64,000 bases of DNA from Dickeya aquatica (lineage in GTDB: Bacteria > Pseudomonadota > Gammaproteobacteria > Enterobacterales > Enterobacteriaceae): the NCBI RefSeq assembly GCF_900095885.1, contig NZ_LT615367.1, positions 2,976,001 through 3,040,000 of the forward strand. The letters run 5' to 3'. The notes below the pieces were generated by a model that was given only the letters and a program-made list of their open reading frames with translations, was not told the origin of the DNA and did no database searches. Shown one piece after another: positions 30,511 to 41,665 of this stretch. The translations under genes were made by a program, and so were the position numbers. Each line of letters opens with the position of its first letter. Positions within the stretch are counted from its first letter, which is position 1.

Positions 30511-30657
30511 CGCCATCGGGAAATTTGCACCTTCTTTTCCCGCCCCTGCGTAGCCTGAGCGCCAGGGTATGAACCATGCCCTTGATTGAACACACCTCAT
30601 ACTGATGAACATCTCGGATATTGACACCATGGTTATGAATGCCACCGGAGGTAAACA

Positions 30658-30747
30658 GTGAATCCTGGTCTGATCGCGGGCGGGGCGCTGGTCGTGCTGC
30701 TGCTGGTTTATCTTTTTTATGCATTGCTCAATGCGGAGGACTTCTGA
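30658..30747 (+). CDS. kdpF: K+-transporting ATPase small subunit KdpF
   Basis: A 29-residue peptide with one membrane helix, [20 protein letters not shown] and then YALLNAEDF. It starts at a GTG with GGAGG six bases upstream. It stabilises the KdpFABC complex. Its stop overlaps the kdpA start (TGATG). The in-frame extension of kdpA upstream of 30747 runs over this gene and is not real. Confidence 0.95.
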   Translation: MNPGLIAGGALVVLLLVYLFYALLNAEDF

Positions 30748-32432
30748 TGTCCAGCGATGCCTTTTTATTTATTGTCAGTCTGTTTGCCATCCTGATGATT
30801 ATGGCCCAACCATTAGGGCAGTTCATGGCACGGCTGGTTGACGGGGAAACCGGGAGGCTGAGCCGCTATGAGCTCAGCTTCGCTCATCTGTGTGGTTTTT
30901 CTACCCAGGAAATGGGCTGGCAGCGCTATGCTTTGTCCATCGTGGTGTTCAACTTACTGGGCATTGTGGCACTGACACTGATGCTGATGTATCAACACTT
31001 CCTGCCGCTGAACCCACAACAGATGCCAGGGCTGTCATGGCATCTGGCGTTGAATACCGCTATCAGTTTTGTCACCAATACCAACTGGCAGGCCTATAGT
31101 GGTGAAAACACCCTCAGTTACTTCAGCCAGATGGTGGGGTTAACGGTACAAAACTTTCTTTCCGCCGCCACCGGTATTGCCGTAGCCTTTGTGTTGATGC
31201 GCGCCTTCGCACGCCGCACCACGCATGAGCTGGGTAACTGCTGGCTGGATTTACTGCGCATTAACCTGTATTTGCTGCTGCCATTGTCACTGTTGCTGAG
31301 TCTGTTTTTCATCAGCCAGGGCAGTATTCAAAATTTCCTGCCCTACCAACACATCACCACGCTGGAGGGCGCTTCGCAACTCTTACCGATGGGGCCGTTA
31401 GCCTCACAAGAAGCCATCAAGATGCTGGGCACCAACGGTGGCGGCTTTTTCGGGGCCAACTCCGCCCATCCGTTTGAAAACCCGAACGCACTGACCAACT
31501 TTGTGCAAATGCTGTCTATTTTGCTCATTCCCGCGGCGCTGTGCTTTAGCTTTGGCCGGGTGGTCAACGACCGTCGTCAGGGCCACACCCTGCTGTGGGC
31601 GATGTCACTGATGTTGATAGCCGCAACGGCCGTCGTGATGTATGCCGAAGTCAGTGGCAACCCGCATCTGCTGGCGCTCGGTGCCGATAGCGCACAAAAC
31701 ATGGAGGGCAAAGAGAGCCGCTTTGGCATTCTGGCCTCCGCCTTTTTTGCCGCTATCACCACGGCGACATCTTGTGGTGCGGTTAACGCCATGCATGACT
31801 CCTTTACTGCATTAGGCGGCATGGTGCCGATGTGGCTGATGCAAATAGGGGAAGTGATTTTCGGCGGTGTTGGCTCCGGTTTTTACGGCATGCTGGTCTT
31901 CGTGTTGCTAACGGTGTTTATCGCCGGGCTGATGATTGGCCGCACCCCGGAGTACCTCGGCAAGAAAGTGGAAGCCCGGGAAATGAAGATGGCCGCGCTG
32001 GCTATTTTGATAACCCCGGCGCTGGTGTTGCTTGGCACCGCACTGGCATTGGCCACCGAGGCCGGCCGCGCGGGCATCCTCAACCCCGGTGCACACGGGT
32101 TTAGTGAAGTGCTCTATGCCTACTCGTCAGCGGCTAACAACAACGGCAGTGCCTTCGCCGGCCTGAGTGTTAACACCCCGTTTTATAACCTGACGCTGGG
32201 GGTTGCCATGTTGCTGGGGCGCTTCTCTTCCCTGATCCCGGTGCTGGCGATTGCCGGTTCACTGGTGGCGAAAAAACGTCAGCCCGAAACCAAAGGCTCA
32301 CTTTCCACCCGTGGTCCGCTGTTCATTGGCCTGCTCATCACCATCATTTTGTTGATTAGCGCACTGAACTTCATCCCGGCGCTGGCATTAGGCCCGGTTG
32401 CCGAGCATTTACAGTCCAGTCTGGTTCACTGA
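30747..32432 (+). CDS. kdpA: K+-transporting ATPase potassium-binding subunit KdpA
   Basis: 561 residues with about ten membrane helices. It has the four-fold pore-loop architecture of the SKT superfamily, e.g. [47 protein letters not shown] and AAGNNNGS-type (here [13 protein letters not shown]) filter segments. It is the channel-like selectivity subunit of the high-affinity K+ pump. It is coupled to kdpF and is followed by kdpB after 16 bp. Confidence 0.97.
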   Translation: MSSDAFLFIVSLFAILMIMAQPLGQFMARLVDGETGRLSRYELSFAHLCGFSTQEMGWQRYALSIVVFNLLGIVALTLMLMYQHFLPLNPQQMPGLSWHLALNTAISFVTNTNWQAYSGENTLSYFSQMVGLTVQNFLSAATGIAVAFVLMRAFARRTTHELGNCWLDLLRINLYLLLPLSLLLSLFFISQGSIQNFLPYQHITTLEGASQLLPMGPLASQEAIKMLGTNGGGFFGANSAHPFENPNALTNFVQMLSILLIPAALCFSFGRVVNDRRQGHTLLWAMSLMLIAATAVVMYAEVSGNPHLLALGADSAQNMEGKESRFGILASAFFAAITTATSCGAVNAMHDSFTALGGMVPMWLMQIGEVIFGGVGSGFYGMLVFVLLTVFIAGLMIGRTPEYLGKKVEAREMKMAALAILITPALVLLGTALALATEAGRAGILNPGAHGFSEVLYAYSSAANNNGSAFAGLSVNTPFYNLTLGVAMLLGRFSSLIPVLAIAGSLVAKKRQPETKGSLSTRGPLFIGLLITIILLISALNFIPALALGPVAEHLQSSLVH

Positions 32433-32448
32433 GCCGGAGAAAAAGAAC

Positions 32449-34515
32449 ATGATCCGTAAACAGCAAACGCTTTTTGATTCTGCCCTGCTGCGCCGCGCAC
32501 TGGTGGATGCAGTAAAAAAACTCGACCCACGCGTACAGTGGCGTAACCCGGTGATGTTCGTGGTGTATATCGGCAGCCTGCTGACCAGCGGTGTCTGGCT
32601 TGCCATTCTGTGCGGGCAAGCCACCGGCGATGCCGGTTTTACCGGTGCCGTTGCACTGTGGCTGTGGGTAACGGTACTGTTTGCCAACATTGCCGAAGCC
32701 CTGGCTGAAGGCCGCAGTAAAGCCCAGGCACAAACCCTGAAAGGGATGAAAAAGACGCACTGGGCCAACAAACTTGCCAGCGCCAGCACTACAGCCAGCG
32801 CCCAGAAAGTGCCCGCGGAAAGCCTGCGCAAAGGCGATATCGTGCGCGTCGTTGCCGGTGAGATGATCCCCTGTGACGGTGAGGTACTGGAAGGGGGAGC
32901 CTCCGTCGATGAAAGCGCGATAACCGGCGAATCGGCTCCGGTTATCCGCGAGTCCGGCGGCGATTTTTCCTCCGTTACCGGCGGCACCCGGGTACTGTCT
33001 GACTGGCTCATCATCCAGTGTACCGTCAACCCCGGTGAAACCTTTATCGACCGGATGATAGCGATGGTAGAGAACGCCAAACGGCGTAAAACCCCGAATG
33101 AGGTGGCTCTCACCATCCTGCTGGTGGAACTCACCATCATCTTTTTGCTGGTGGTCGCCACGCTCGCGCCCTTCTCCTGGTTTAGCGTGCTGGCCAATAA
33201 CAGCGGTACGGTTATCAGCATGACCGTCTTGGTCGCCCTGCTGGTGTGCCTGATCCCAACCACCATTGGCGGGTTGCTATCAGCCATTGGGATTGCCGGG
33301 ATGAGCCGGATGCTCGGGGCGAATGTGATTGCTACCAGCGGCCGTGCGGTGGAAGCCGCCGGGGATATTGACGTACTGCTGTTAGACAAAACCGGCACCA
33401 TCACACTCGGAAATCGTCAGGCTTCGGCCTTTATTCCGGCTCCGGGCGTCAGCGAGCAGGCGCTGGCCGATGCGGCACAGCTGGCATCATTAGCCGACGA
33501 GACCCCGGAAGGTCGCAGTATTGTGGTGCTGGCCAAACAGCGCTTCGGCCTGCGTGAGCGCGCCTTGCAAGAACTGGATGCCACCTTTGTGCCGTTCTCG
33601 GCGCAAACCCGGATGAGCGGCGTCAACATTCAGGGCCGAACCATCCGCAAAGGGGCGGTCGATGCCCTGCGTCGCTATATTGACGCCAATCAGGGGCTGT
33701 TCCCCGCACAGGTAGAAGACGCCGTCAGCGAGGTTGCACGCCAGGGGGGAACACCGCTGGTGGTTGCCGAAGGCAAACGGGTACTCGGCGTGGTGGCGCT
33801 AAAAGATATCGTCAAAGGCGGTATCAAAGAGCGCTTCGCCGAGTTACGTAACATGGGTATTAAAACGGTGATGATCACCGGTGATAACCCGCTGACAGCC
33901 GCCGCAATCGCCGCTGAAGCCGGTGTGGACGATTTTCTCTCTGAAGCCACACCCGAAGCCAAACTGGCGCTGATTCGCCAGTATCAGGCACAAGGGCGCA
34001 TGGTAGCGATGACCGGCGATGGCACTAACGATGCCCCAGCGCTGGCGCAAGCTGATGTGGCGGTGGCAATGAACTCCGGTACTCAGGCCGCCAAAGAGGC
34101 GGGCAACATGGTGGATTTGGACTCCAACCCGACCAAGCTTATCGAAGTGGTGCACATCGGCAAGCAGATGCTGATGACCCGTGGCTCGCTCACCACCTTT
34201 AGTATCGCCAACGATGTGGCGAAGTATTTCGCCATTATTCCGGCAGCATTTGCCGCCACCTACCCCAACTCAACGCCCTTAATGGTGATGCAGTTGCACT
34301 CCCCGGCCTCGGCGATGCTCTCCGCGGTTATCTTCAATGCGTTAATCATCGTCTTTCTGATCCCGCTGGCGCTAAAAGGCGTGGGGTATAAACCGATGAG
34401 TGCGGCGGCATTACTGAGCCGTAACCTGTGGATTTACGGGCTGGGCGGGCTGGTGGTGCCGTTTATCGGCATCAAACTGATTGACCTGATTCTGACTGCT
34501 ACCGGGCTTGCCTGA
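32449..34515 (+). CDS. kdpB: K+-transporting P-type ATPase subunit KdpB
   Basis: 688 residues. It has the phosphorylated Asp313 in DKTGT, the actuator-domain TGES (159-162, including inhibitory phosphosite Ser162), the [19 protein letters not shown] hinge and about seven membrane helices. It hydrolyses ATP to drive K+ uptake through KdpA. The start at 32449 (MIRKQQTLF) fits the family. An earlier in-frame ATG overlaps kdpA. Confidence 0.97.
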   Translation: MIRKQQTLFDSALLRRALVDAVKKLDPRVQWRNPVMFVVYIGSLLTSGVWLAILCGQATGDAGFTGAVALWLWVTVLFANIAEALAEGRSKAQAQTLKGMKKTHWANKLASASTTASAQKVPAESLRKGDIVRVVAGEMIPCDGEVLEGGASVDESAITGESAPVIRESGGDFSSVTGGTRVLSDWLIIQCTVNPGETFIDRMIAMVENAKRRKTPNEVALTILLVELTIIFLLVVATLAPFSWFSVLANNSGTVISMTVLVALLVCLIPTTIGGLLSAIGIAGMSRMLGANVIATSGRAVEAAGDIDVLLLDKTGTITLGNRQASAFIPAPGVSEQALADAAQLASLADETPEGRSIVVLAKQRFGLRERALQELDATFVPFSAQTRMSGVNIQGRTIRKGAVDALRRYIDANQGLFPAQVEDAVSEVARQGGTPLVVAEGKRVLGVVALKDIVKGGIKERFAELRNMGIKTVMITGDNPLTAAAIAAEAGVDDFLSEATPEAKLALIRQYQAQGRMVAMTGDGTNDAPALAQADVAVAMNSGTQAAKEAGNMVDLDSNPTKLIEVVHIGKQMLMTRGSLTTFSIANDVAKYFAIIPAAFAATYPNSTPLMVMQLHSPASAMLSAVIFNALIIVFLIPLALKGVGYKPMSAAALLSRNLWIYGLGGLVVPFIGIKLIDLILTATGLA

Positions 34516-34529
34516 GAAGAGATAACATC

Positions 34530-35105
34530 ATGAATACGCTTCGTTCTTCACTGGTTTTATTGTTATTGATGACCCTGATTACCGGTGTGGCCTACCCGTT
34601 GTTGAGCACCGCACTCGGGCAACTGCTGTTTGCCCGTCAGGCAAACGGCTCACTGCTCTACCAACAGGATAAGGTGGTTGGCTCTTCGCTTATTGGCCAG
34701 GTCTTTAGCGGCGAGGGCTATTTTCAAGGCCGCCCGTCAGCCACTACAGACACCGCCTATAACCCGCAATCATCCGGTGGCAGCAACCTTGCGCCCAGCA
34801 ATCCGGCGCTGGATAAAGCCATTACGCAAAATGTCGCGGCCTGGCATCAACGCAGCGGGAATAGCGCCCCGGTGCCGGTAGACCTGGTCACCGCCTCAGC
34901 CAGCGGACTTGACCCACACGTCTCTGTGGCGGCGGCGCGCTATCAGGCTCCCCGTATCGCGCAGGTACGCGGATTATCCGCGCAACAGATAGACACACTT
35001 ATCACCCGCTATACCAGTACGCCGTGGCCCGGATTCATCGGAACACCGGTGGTGAATGTCGTAGAATTGAACCTGGCGCTGGATGCGCTGGCCACACAGC
35101 ACTGA
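34530..35105 (+). CDS. kdpC: K+-transporting ATPase subunit KdpC
   Basis: 191 residues. One N-terminal membrane helix (about 8-30) precedes a periplasmic domain with GQVFSGEGYFQGRPSAT and VTASASGLDPHVS motifs. It is the structural and assembly subunit of KdpFABC. It is 14 bp after kdpB. Confidence 0.96.
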   Translation: MNTLRSSLVLLLLMTLITGVAYPLLSTALGQLLFARQANGSLLYQQDKVVGSSLIGQVFSGEGYFQGRPSATTDTAYNPQSSGGSNLAPSNPALDKAITQNVAAWHQRSGNSAPVPVDLVTASASGLDPHVSVAAARYQAPRIAQVRGLSAQQIDTLITRYTSTPWPGFIGTPVVNVVELNLALDALATQH

Positions 35106-35110
35106 GTCAT

Positions 35111-35130
35111 CGCGCCGGGTATCCGGCGCG
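35111..35130 (+). repeat. Hairpin between kdpC and kdpD
   Basis: CGCGCCGG/CCGGCGCG, a perfect 8-bp GC stem with a GTAT loop, in the 49-bp gap. It has no T-run, so it is not a standard terminator. It may lower kdpDE expression relative to kdpFABC or protect the upstream mRNA. Confidence 0.7.
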
Positions 35131-35154
35131 TAGCGCAATTGATGAGGAACCGTA

Positions 35155-37896
35155 ATGACCGACCCGGAACAGCAGCGCCCCAACCCGGATGACCTGCTCA
35201 GTCAAATTGAGCAACAGCCGCGCGGCAAACTGAAAATTTTCTTTGGTGCCTGTGCTGGCGTGGGGAAAACCTATGCCATGTTGCAGGAGGCGCAGCGCCT
35301 CAACGCGCAAGGGCTGGATGTGCTGGTGGGGGTGGTGGAAACACACGGACGCAGCGAAACAGCCGCACAGCTTGGCGGTCTGCCATGTCTGGCAATGAAA
35401 AAAATCAGTCATTACGGTCGCCATCATCATGAGTTTGATCTCGATGCCGCGCTGGCGCGCTGCCCGGCGCTGATTCTGATAGATGAACTGGCACACAGCA
35501 ATATTCGCGGCTCCCGACACCCCAAACGCTGGCAAGACGTACAAGAGTTACTGGATGCCGGTATCGATGTGTTCACCACGGTAAACGTCCAGCATCTGGA
35601 AAGCCTCAACGATATTGTCGGCGGGATAACCGGCATCCGCGTGCGGGAAACCGTCCCTGACCCGATTTTGGATGACGCCAGCGAGGTGGTGCTGGTGGAT
35701 CTCCCGCCGGATGACCTGCGCCAGCGTCTTCACGAAGGCAAAGTTTACCTGCCGGTGCAAGCCGAGCGGGCCATTGAGAATTTTTTCCGCAAAGGCAATT
35801 TACTGGCGCTGCGTGAACTGGCGCTGCGGCGCATGGCTGACCGGGTTGATGACCAGATGCGGGCGATGCGCGCCGGTCAGGGCCGTGAACGGGTCTGGCA
35901 TACCCGCGATGCCATTTTGCTCTGCATTGGCCGGGGGCTGGGCAATGAAAAACTGGTGCGTACTGCGGCACGGCTGGCGGCACGCCTTGGCAGTGTCTGG
36001 CATGCTATCTATGTAGAAACCCCCCGCCTGCACCGTTTGCCTGAGGGCGAACGCCGCGCCATTTTGCGCGCACTGAAGCTGGCGCAAGATTTGGGGGCAG
36101 AAACCGCCACCTTATCCGACCCGTCCGTCGAGCGCGCCGTCTTGCGCTACGCCCGCGAGCATAATCTGGGTAAAATTGTGATTGGCCGCCATGCCGAGCA
36201 GCGCTTTGGTGGCTGGTATCGCACCCGTTTTTCGGAAAAGCTCGGCAAACTCGGGCCGGACCTGGATTTGGTGATAGTCTCGGTACAAGACGATAACGGG
36301 CCGCTCACCACCAAAACACCTGATACGCGCAGCCTGACCGATAGCCGCAGCCTGATGGACAAATGGCGACGCCAGTTCTACGGCTGTAGCGTTGCCATAC
36401 TCCTGTGCGCGCTGGTGACACTGCTGGCACTCTGGTCGCCCTTCTCAATGCTGGAGCCGGTTAACCTGGTGATGCTCTACCTGCTGGCCGTGGTGATCAT
36501 CGCGCTATTCTATGGCCGCTGGCCATCGGTGCTCTCAGCGGTGATCAACGTCGCCAGCTTCGATCTGTTCTTTGTGGTACCCAAAGGCACCTTCGTGGTG
36601 GCTGACGCTCAATATCTGGTCACGTTTGCCGTGATGCTGATAATCGGGATACTGGTCGGCAACCTGACGGCCGGAGTGCGCTACCAGGCGCGCGTGGCCC
36701 GCTATCGAGAACAACGGGTACGCCACCTCTATGAGATGTCACGGGCACTGAACCGCAGCCTGACGGTGCAGGATATCGCTAACGCCAGCCACCATTTTCT
36801 GCGCTCAACGTTTCAGGCCAAGATTGCCATTTTGCTGGCTGACCCGGTTGCAGGCCCCACGGCAGCACTGTACCAGACCACACAAGAGGAGCCGGACAGC
36901 CTGACGGTTGATAACGCCATTGCCCGCTGGAGCTATGACCATGCCGCGCCCGCGGGCGCTGGCACCACTACCCTGCCGGGCGTGCCGTATCAGATTTTGC
37001 CGCTGGCGACACCGCAGCAAACCTTCGGGATAGCCATTGAGCCGAATAATACGCGCCAGTTGATGATCCCCGAACAGCAACGCCTGCTGGAAACCTTTAC
37101 GGTGCTGATAGCCAATGCACTCGAGCGCCTGTATCTGGTAAAAAGCACGGAAAACGCAAGGCTTGATGCCGAGCGTGAACAACTGCGTAATTCGCTGTTG
37201 GCCGCCTTATCGCATGACCTGCGCACCCCACTGACCGTGCTATTTGGTCAGGCGGAAATTCTGACGCTAAATCTGGCAGCAGAAGGCTCGCCTTATGCGC
37301 CGCAGGCCAGTCAAATTCGCCAGCATATTCTGAGCACCACCCGACTGGTGAATAACTTGCTGGATATGGCACGCATTCAGTCTGATGGGTTTAACCTGCG
37401 TAAAGAGTGGCAAACACTGGAAGAATTGACCGGCAGTGCGCTACGCCAGTTGGAAAACTCGCTGGTAAACCATACTATTCAATTGCACCTGCCAGAAGAG
37501 ATGCTGCTGGTGCACTGTGATGCCAGCCTGATTGAACGGGTGCTGATTAACCTGCTGGAAAACGCCATTAAGTACGCCGGCGATCACGCCACGCTGACCC
37601 TTTCTGCCGCGCCAGTCGTAACGGCAAGCGCAGGCGAGATGCTGGAAGTACGGGTACAGGATAACGGCCCCGGCATTCCGGCAGGCCAGGAGAAGGTGAT
37701 TTTTGACAAATTCGCCCGCGGGCATAAAGAATCCTCTATTCCCGGTGTCGGTCTGGGGCTGGCAATATGCCGGGCTATCGTGGAAATTCATGGTGGACGC
37801 ATCTGGGCGACCAACGCCGATGAAGGGGGAGCGGTGTTCCATTTTACGTTGCCACTGGCACCCCCACCGGTACTCGAACCTGAAGAGATGGAGTGA
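35155..37896 (+). CDS. kdpD: Osmosensitive K+ channel sensor histidine kinase KdpD
   Basis: 913 residues. The KdpD N-domain has Walker A GACAGVGKTYAML, followed by a universal-stress-protein domain (about 250-370). Four membrane helices (about 410-510) and a GAF domain come next. The dimerisation domain carries phospho-His687 in ALSHDLRTPLT, and the HATPase domain has NLLENAIKYA and DNGPGIP. It senses K+ and osmotic stress and phosphorylates KdpE. GAGGAA precedes the ATG. kdpE overlaps its stop. Confidence 0.97.
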   Translation: MTDPEQQRPNPDDLLSQIEQQPRGKLKIFFGACAGVGKTYAMLQEAQRLNAQGLDVLVGVVETHGRSETAAQLGGLPCLAMKKISHYGRHHHEFDLDAALARCPALILIDELAHSNIRGSRHPKRWQDVQELLDAGIDVFTTVNVQHLESLNDIVGGITGIRVRETVPDPILDDASEVVLVDLPPDDLRQRLHEGKVYLPVQAERAIENFFRKGNLLALRELALRRMADRVDDQMRAMRAGQGRERVWHTRDAILLCIGRGLGNEKLVRTAARLAARLGSVWHAIYVETPRLHRLPEGERRAILRALKLAQDLGAETATLSDPSVERAVLRYAREHNLGKIVIGRHAEQRFGGWYRTRFSEKLGKLGPDLDLVIVSVQDDNGPLTTKTPDTRSLTDSRSLMDKWRRQFYGCSVAILLCALVTLLALWSPFSMLEPVNLVMLYLLAVVIIALFYGRWPSVLSAVINVASFDLFFVVPKGTFVVADAQYLVTFAVMLIIGILVGNLTAGVRYQARVARYREQRVRHLYEMSRALNRSLTVQDIANASHHFLRSTFQAKIAILLADPVAGPTAALYQTTQEEPDSLTVDNAIARWSYDHAAPAGAGTTTLPGVPYQILPLATPQQTFGIAIEPNNTRQLMIPEQQRLLETFTVLIANALERLYLVKSTENARLDAEREQLRNSLLAALSHDLRTPLTVLFGQAEILTLNLAAEGSPYAPQASQIRQHILSTTRLVNNLLDMARIQSDGFNLRKEWQTLEELTGSALRQLENSLVNHTIQLHLPEEMLLVHCDASLIERVLINLLENAIKYAGDHATLTLSAAPVVTASAGEMLEVRVQDNGPGIPAGQEKVIFDKFARGHKESSIPGVGLGLAICRAIVEIHGGRIWATNADEGGAVFHFTLPLAPPPVLEPEEME

Positions 37897-38585
37897 TAAC
37901 GCGGTTGCAACCCACTATTTTGATTGTCGAAGATGAAAAAGAGATCCGGCGCTTTGTTCGTCAAGCGCTGGAGGCCGAAGGTTTTCGCGTCTTCGATGCC
38001 GAGACGCTACAGCGAGGCCTGATAGAAGCCGCGACCCGCAAACCCGACCTGATCATTCTCGATCTCGGCCTGCCTGACGGTGATGGCATAGATTACATCC
38101 GCGACTTGCGTCAGTGGAGCGCAATTCCGGTGATTGTGCTATCCGCCCGGGCCGATGAGCAGGACAAGATAGACGCGCTGGATGCAGGAGCAGATGACTA
38201 CCTGACCAAACCCTTTGGCATCGGGGAGTTGCTGGCGCGGGTGCGGGTGGCGCTGCGCCGCTTTAGCACGCCTGCACAGGAAACACCGCTGATTACCTTC
38301 TCCACCGTTACGGTTGATTTGATAAACCGCCAGGTGATGCGCAATCAACGTGAATTGCATTTAACCCCCATCGAATTCCGGCTGCTGGCAACATTGCTCG
38401 CCAGCCCCGGCAAAGTGCTCACCCAGCGCCAGTTACTCAATCAGGTCTGGGGCCCGAATGCGGTTGAGCACAGTCATTACCTGCGCATTTACATGGGCCA
38501 CCTGCGCCAGAAACTGGAAGATGACCCAGCCCGCCCACGCCATTTTCTGACGGAAACCGCCATCGGTTACCGGTTTATGCCTTAA
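37893..38585 (+). CDS. kdpE: KDP operon response regulator KdpE
   Basis: 230 residues, OmpR family. The receiver domain has phospho-Asp57 (ILDLGLPDGDG) and Lys in DYLTKPFG. The winged-helix C-terminus has TPIEFRLLATLL and QLLNQVWGPNAVEHSHYLRIYMGHLR. It activates kdpFABC from the KdpE box. I chose the GTG at 37893, overlapping the kdpD stop by 3 bp. A TTG four codons on (37905) is an alternative with better GGAG spacing. Confidence 0.95.
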   Translation: MITRLQPTILIVEDEKEIRRFVRQALEAEGFRVFDAETLQRGLIEAATRKPDLIILDLGLPDGDGIDYIRDLRQWSAIPVIVLSARADEQDKIDALDAGADDYLTKPFGIGELLARVRVALRRFSTPAQETPLITFSTVTVDLINRQVMRNQRELHLTPIEFRLLATLLASPGKVLTQRQLLNQVWGPNAVEHSHYLRIYMGHLRQKLEDDPARPRHFLTETAIGYRFMP

Positions 38586-38651
38586 ACGATAGCTGGCACC
38601 CGGCAGGGCTCCGGCGTAGCATCATCCTTTTGATCTGCGAGAACAATAACC

Positions 38652-39080
38652 ATGAGTAGCTGGTTACTTTATGCCTTACTGTCGGCGTTATGCGCCGCGC
38701 TGGTCGCACTGTTTGGTAAAATCGGTCTGCAACAACTTGATGCCAATACCGCCACCGCCATCCGGGCGGTGATCATGGCGCTGTTTCTGGTTGGCGTTGT
38801 GGTCATGCAAGGTAAATCATCGCTGTTTGGCACGGTACTCGCCAACCATAAGGCCATGTTGTTTATCATCCTCAGTGGTGTTGCTGGTGCGTTGTCCTGG
38901 CTGTTTTACTTTATGGCGTTAAAAAGCGGCAACGTGGCGCAAGTCGCGCCTATCGACAAACTCAGCGTGGTGTTCGCCGTTATTCTGGCGGTGCTATTGC
39001 TGGGGGAAAAAATATCGTGGCTGGCGGGCATCGGCGTGGCGCTTATCTCGGCCGGTGCACTGTTGGTGGCGTTAGGATAG
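38652..39080 (+). CDS. Small EamA/DMT-family membrane protein
   Basis: 142 residues with five predicted membrane helices, a single EamA repeat as in half-size drug/metabolite transporters. The segments LVALFGKIGLQQLDANTATAIRA, FYFMALKSGNVAQVAPIDKLSVV and LGEKISWLAGIGVALISAGALLVA are typical. Such half-transporters dimerise. The substrate cannot be told from sequence. It sits between kdpE and pgm, where E. coli has speF-potE, so it is an accessory gene. Confidence 0.8.
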   Translation: MSSWLLYALLSALCAALVALFGKIGLQQLDANTATAIRAVIMALFLVGVVVMQGKSSLFGTVLANHKAMLFIILSGVAGALSWLFYFMALKSGNVAQVAPIDKLSVVFAVILAVLLLGEKISWLAGIGVALISAGALLVALG

Positions 39081-39093
39081 CGCCTTTGGCGAT

Positions 39094-39120
39094 AAAAAAG
39101 GCGCTGTTGCTACAGCGCCT
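39094..39120 (-). terminator. Intrinsic terminator of seqA-pgm
   Basis: Minus strand: 9-bp stem AGGCGCTGT/ACAGCGCCT with a four-base loop followed by TTTTTTATC, 26 bp past the pgm stop. The plus strand lacks a T-run, so it is directional, although the stem may also stop the convergent transporter transcript. Confidence 0.88.
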
Positions 39121-39145
39121 GATGCTAACGGGCAACGCCGGGAGG

Positions 39146-40789
39146 TTACTGTGCGCGGCTTAATACTGCGCTGACAATTTCCACGGCTTCCTGTTCGATT
39201 TTCTCGCGGTGTTCCGCACCCAGAAAACTTTCGCAATAAATCTTGTACGCTTCTTCGGTGCCGGAGGGACGCGCGGCAAACCAGCCGTTATCGGTCATTA
39301 CCTTCAGGCCGCCAATCGATGCGCCGTTACCGGGTGCTGCCGTCAGACGAGCGGTTATCGGGTCACCGGCCAGCATACTGGCTGATACCTGCTCTGGCGA
39401 AAGCTTCGAGAGCGCCGCTTTTTGTGCATGCGTGGCCGGTGCCTGTATACGGTTATAACTCGGTGCACCGAAGCGTTCTGCCAGCGCATCGTAATGCAGC
39501 TGCGGGTTTTTACCGGTCACGGCGGTGATTTCAGCGGCCAGCAGACACAGGATGATACCGTCTTTATCGGTTGACCACGGCGTGCCGTCAAAACGCAGGA
39601 ATGAAGCCCCGGCGCTCTCTTCGCCGCCAAAGCCCAGCGTGCCATCAAACAGCCCATCGACAAACCACTTAAAGCCAACCGGCACTTCTACCAGTTTGCG
39701 GCCAAGATCGGCAACCACACGGTCTATCATGGCGCTGGATACCAGCGTTTTGCCCACCGCAACCGACTCGCTCCACTGCGGGCGATGGCGGAACAGGTAG
39801 TTAATCGCTACCGCCAGATAATGGTTCGGGTTCATCAGCCCTGCCGGGGTTACAATCCCGTGGCGGTCATAGTCCGGGTCATTGGCAAACGCCAAATCAA
39901 ACTTATCACGCAGCGCCAGTAAACCGGCCATCGCGGAAACGGAGGAACAATCCATACGGATAACACCGTCGTGATCCAGCGTCATAAAGCGGAATGTTTG
40001 GTCAACGGCGTCATTGACCAGTGTGAGATCCAGCTTGTAATACTCGGCAATACGCTGCCAGTAGGCAATACCTGAACCACCGAGCGGGTCAACGCCAAGC
40101 TTCAGGCCCGCACGCTGGATAGCCGCCATGTCCACCACATCACCGAGGGCCGCCACATACGGCTCCACCAGATCACGCTCGTGCAAATGCCCGCTTTGGC
40201 GTGCTTTATCCAGCGACTGGCGTTTCACTTCACGCAGATTATCGGCCAGCAACGCATTGGCGCGCTTTTCAATCACGCTGGTGAGGTTGGTATCGGCCGG
40301 GCCACCGTTAGGCGGGTTGTACTTGATGCCGCCATCTTCCGGCGGATTATGCGAAGGCGTAATCACAATGCCATCGGCCAGCGCGCCGCCCTGACGGTTG
40401 TGCACCAAAATCGCATTGGATACCGCTGGTGTCGGGGTAAATCCGTTGTCTTGCTGAATAATGACATCCACACCGTTCGCCGTCAGCACTTCCAGCACGG
40501 AGATAAACGCCGGTTCAGACAGCGCATGGGTGTCTTTACCGACATAGCACGGGCCAGTAATCCCCTGGCGGCTACGCTCTTCGGCAATCGCCTGGGCGAT
40601 GGCCAAAATATGCGCTTCGTTAAAACTGTGGCGGGCGGCACTGCCGCGATGACCGGATGTACCAAACTTCACGCTGTGAGCCGGATCGGTAACCTCCGGG
40701 CGCAGCACGTAATATTGTGACGTCAACTGTGCGACATTAATCAGGTCGCTTTGCCGGGTAGGTTGTCCGGCTCTTGGGTGATTAGCCAT
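39146..40789 (-). CDS. pgm: Phosphoglucomutase (alpha-D-glucose phosphate-specific)
   Basis: 547 residues. Catalytic phospho-Ser146 lies in the [20 protein letters not shown] loop. The metal loop DPDYDRHG, the sugar-binding GGEESAG and the C-terminal RPSGTEE phosphate loop are all present. It interconverts glucose 1- and 6-phosphate for glycogen, UDP-glucose and trehalose metabolism. It is 25 bp after seqA, as in the E. coli seqA-pgm operon. Confidence 0.97.
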   Translation of the reverse strand: MANHPRAGQPTRQSDLINVAQLTSQYYVLRPEVTDPAHSVKFGTSGHRGSAARHSFNEAHILAIAQAIAEERSRQGITGPCYVGKDTHALSEPAFISVLEVLTANGVDVIIQQDNGFTPTPAVSNAILVHNRQGGALADGIVITPSHNPPEDGGIKYNPPNGGPADTNLTSVIEKRANALLADNLREVKRQSLDKARQSGHLHERDLVEPYVAALGDVVDMAAIQRAGLKLGVDPLGGSGIAYWQRIAEYYKLDLTLVNDAVDQTFRFMTLDHDGVIRMDCSSVSAMAGLLALRDKFDLAFANDPDYDRHGIVTPAGLMNPNHYLAVAINYLFRHRPQWSESVAVGKTLVSSAMIDRVVADLGRKLVEVPVGFKWFVDGLFDGTLGFGGEESAGASFLRFDGTPWSTDKDGIILCLLAAEITAVTGKNPQLHYDALAERFGAPSYNRIQAPATHAQKAALSKLSPEQVSASMLAGDPITARLTAAPGNGASIGGLKVMTDNGWFAARPSGTEEAYKIYCESFLGAEHREKIEQEAVEIVSAVLSRAQ

Positions 40790-40814
40790 TGGCGTTTCTT
40801 CCTGACGCAGTGAT

Positions 40815-41351
40815 TTAAATGGTGCCGCAAACTTTCTCTGTCAATTCCGGCGGGAACTGCATCGCCAGCATGATGTACTCAACCATGCTGCGTTTACGAC
40901 CGGTATTCGTATTGGTAATAACCCAATAGGGCGTGCCCTCAATCGGGCGGGGTTTGGTCTGGGTACCGTGCAACAGCAATGTCTGCTCATCGGTAGCGAA
41001 ATAGACCCGCGTGCGGCCGTGCAACGACTCGGTTGCCGCAGCAAATGCCTCGGGTGATAAACAATAAAGCGTAGACAGCACCATCATGAAACGATTGACC
41101 GCCCTTTTCTGCTCGGCGTACTCATCCGATAATAGCAACTCGCGCATGGTTCTTACCCGATCGCGGGCAGGCTGTGGCGTGGCAGGTTCGACACGTTGAA
41201 TCTCTGACACCGTGGATGCCACCACGGCGACGGTGCTCGTACGGTCAAACTTCAACATGCGCCGTAAAATATCCGATGCACTTTCGCCAATATGTTGAGT
41301 GTGGCTGGCGATATAACGGTAAAGCTCGTCGTCTACCTCAATAGTTTTCAT
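40815..41351 (-). CDS. seqA: Replication initiation negative modulator SeqA
   Basis: 178 residues. The N-terminal oligomerisation segment is [19 protein letters not shown]. The C-terminal domain that binds hemimethylated GATC pairs contains [22 protein letters not shown]. It sequesters oriC and the dnaA promoter after replication. The start at 41351 follows the family N-terminus. 11 further in-frame codons upstream are not conserved. It diverges from ybfF. Confidence 0.97.
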   Translation of the reverse strand: MKTIEVDDELYRYIASHTQHIGESASDILRRMLKFDRTSTVAVVASTVSEIQRVEPATPQPARDRVRTMRELLLSDEYAEQKRAVNRFMMVLSTLYCLSPEAFAAATESLHGRTRVYFATDEQTLLLHGTQTKPRPIEGTPYWVITNTNTGRKRSMVEYIMLAMQFPPELTEKVCGTI

Positions 41352-41665
41352 CTTTATCCAGTACTGTTTTATGTCTTTAATCAATCGTCAGAAATTATAC
41401 AGGCTATGCCCAACCTGCGCACAGCCACAGGAAACAGCAGTCTACATTCGGGATTATCCGAACCGCCTCTGCAATTGCCCCCTGCGGCGTACTACTGATT
41501 GGCATCGCGCCACACCCGACAGCACAATCATTGATAACGCCATCATCAACACACGATAGCCGGTAGCACGATTCTGACAGAGGCCCTGACAGGATTTATC
41601 CCCGGCACAGACGCATGCTAAAGTCATGATACCCTAAGCTACTGTCTCTCTGAATGAACTTCACC

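Noticed and set aside
32409..33404. 331-residue antisense ORF over kdpB
   Set aside because: It is a shadow of the P-type ATPase coding frame. The translation is Ser/Thr/Pro-rich with no motif.
41371..41559. 62-residue plus-strand ORF in the seqA-ybfF gap with CPTC and CNC motifs
   Set aside because: The Cys pattern is suggestive of zinc binding, but it overlaps the seqA leader, has no Shine-Dalgarno and matches no family I know. Conservation in relatives would reopen it.
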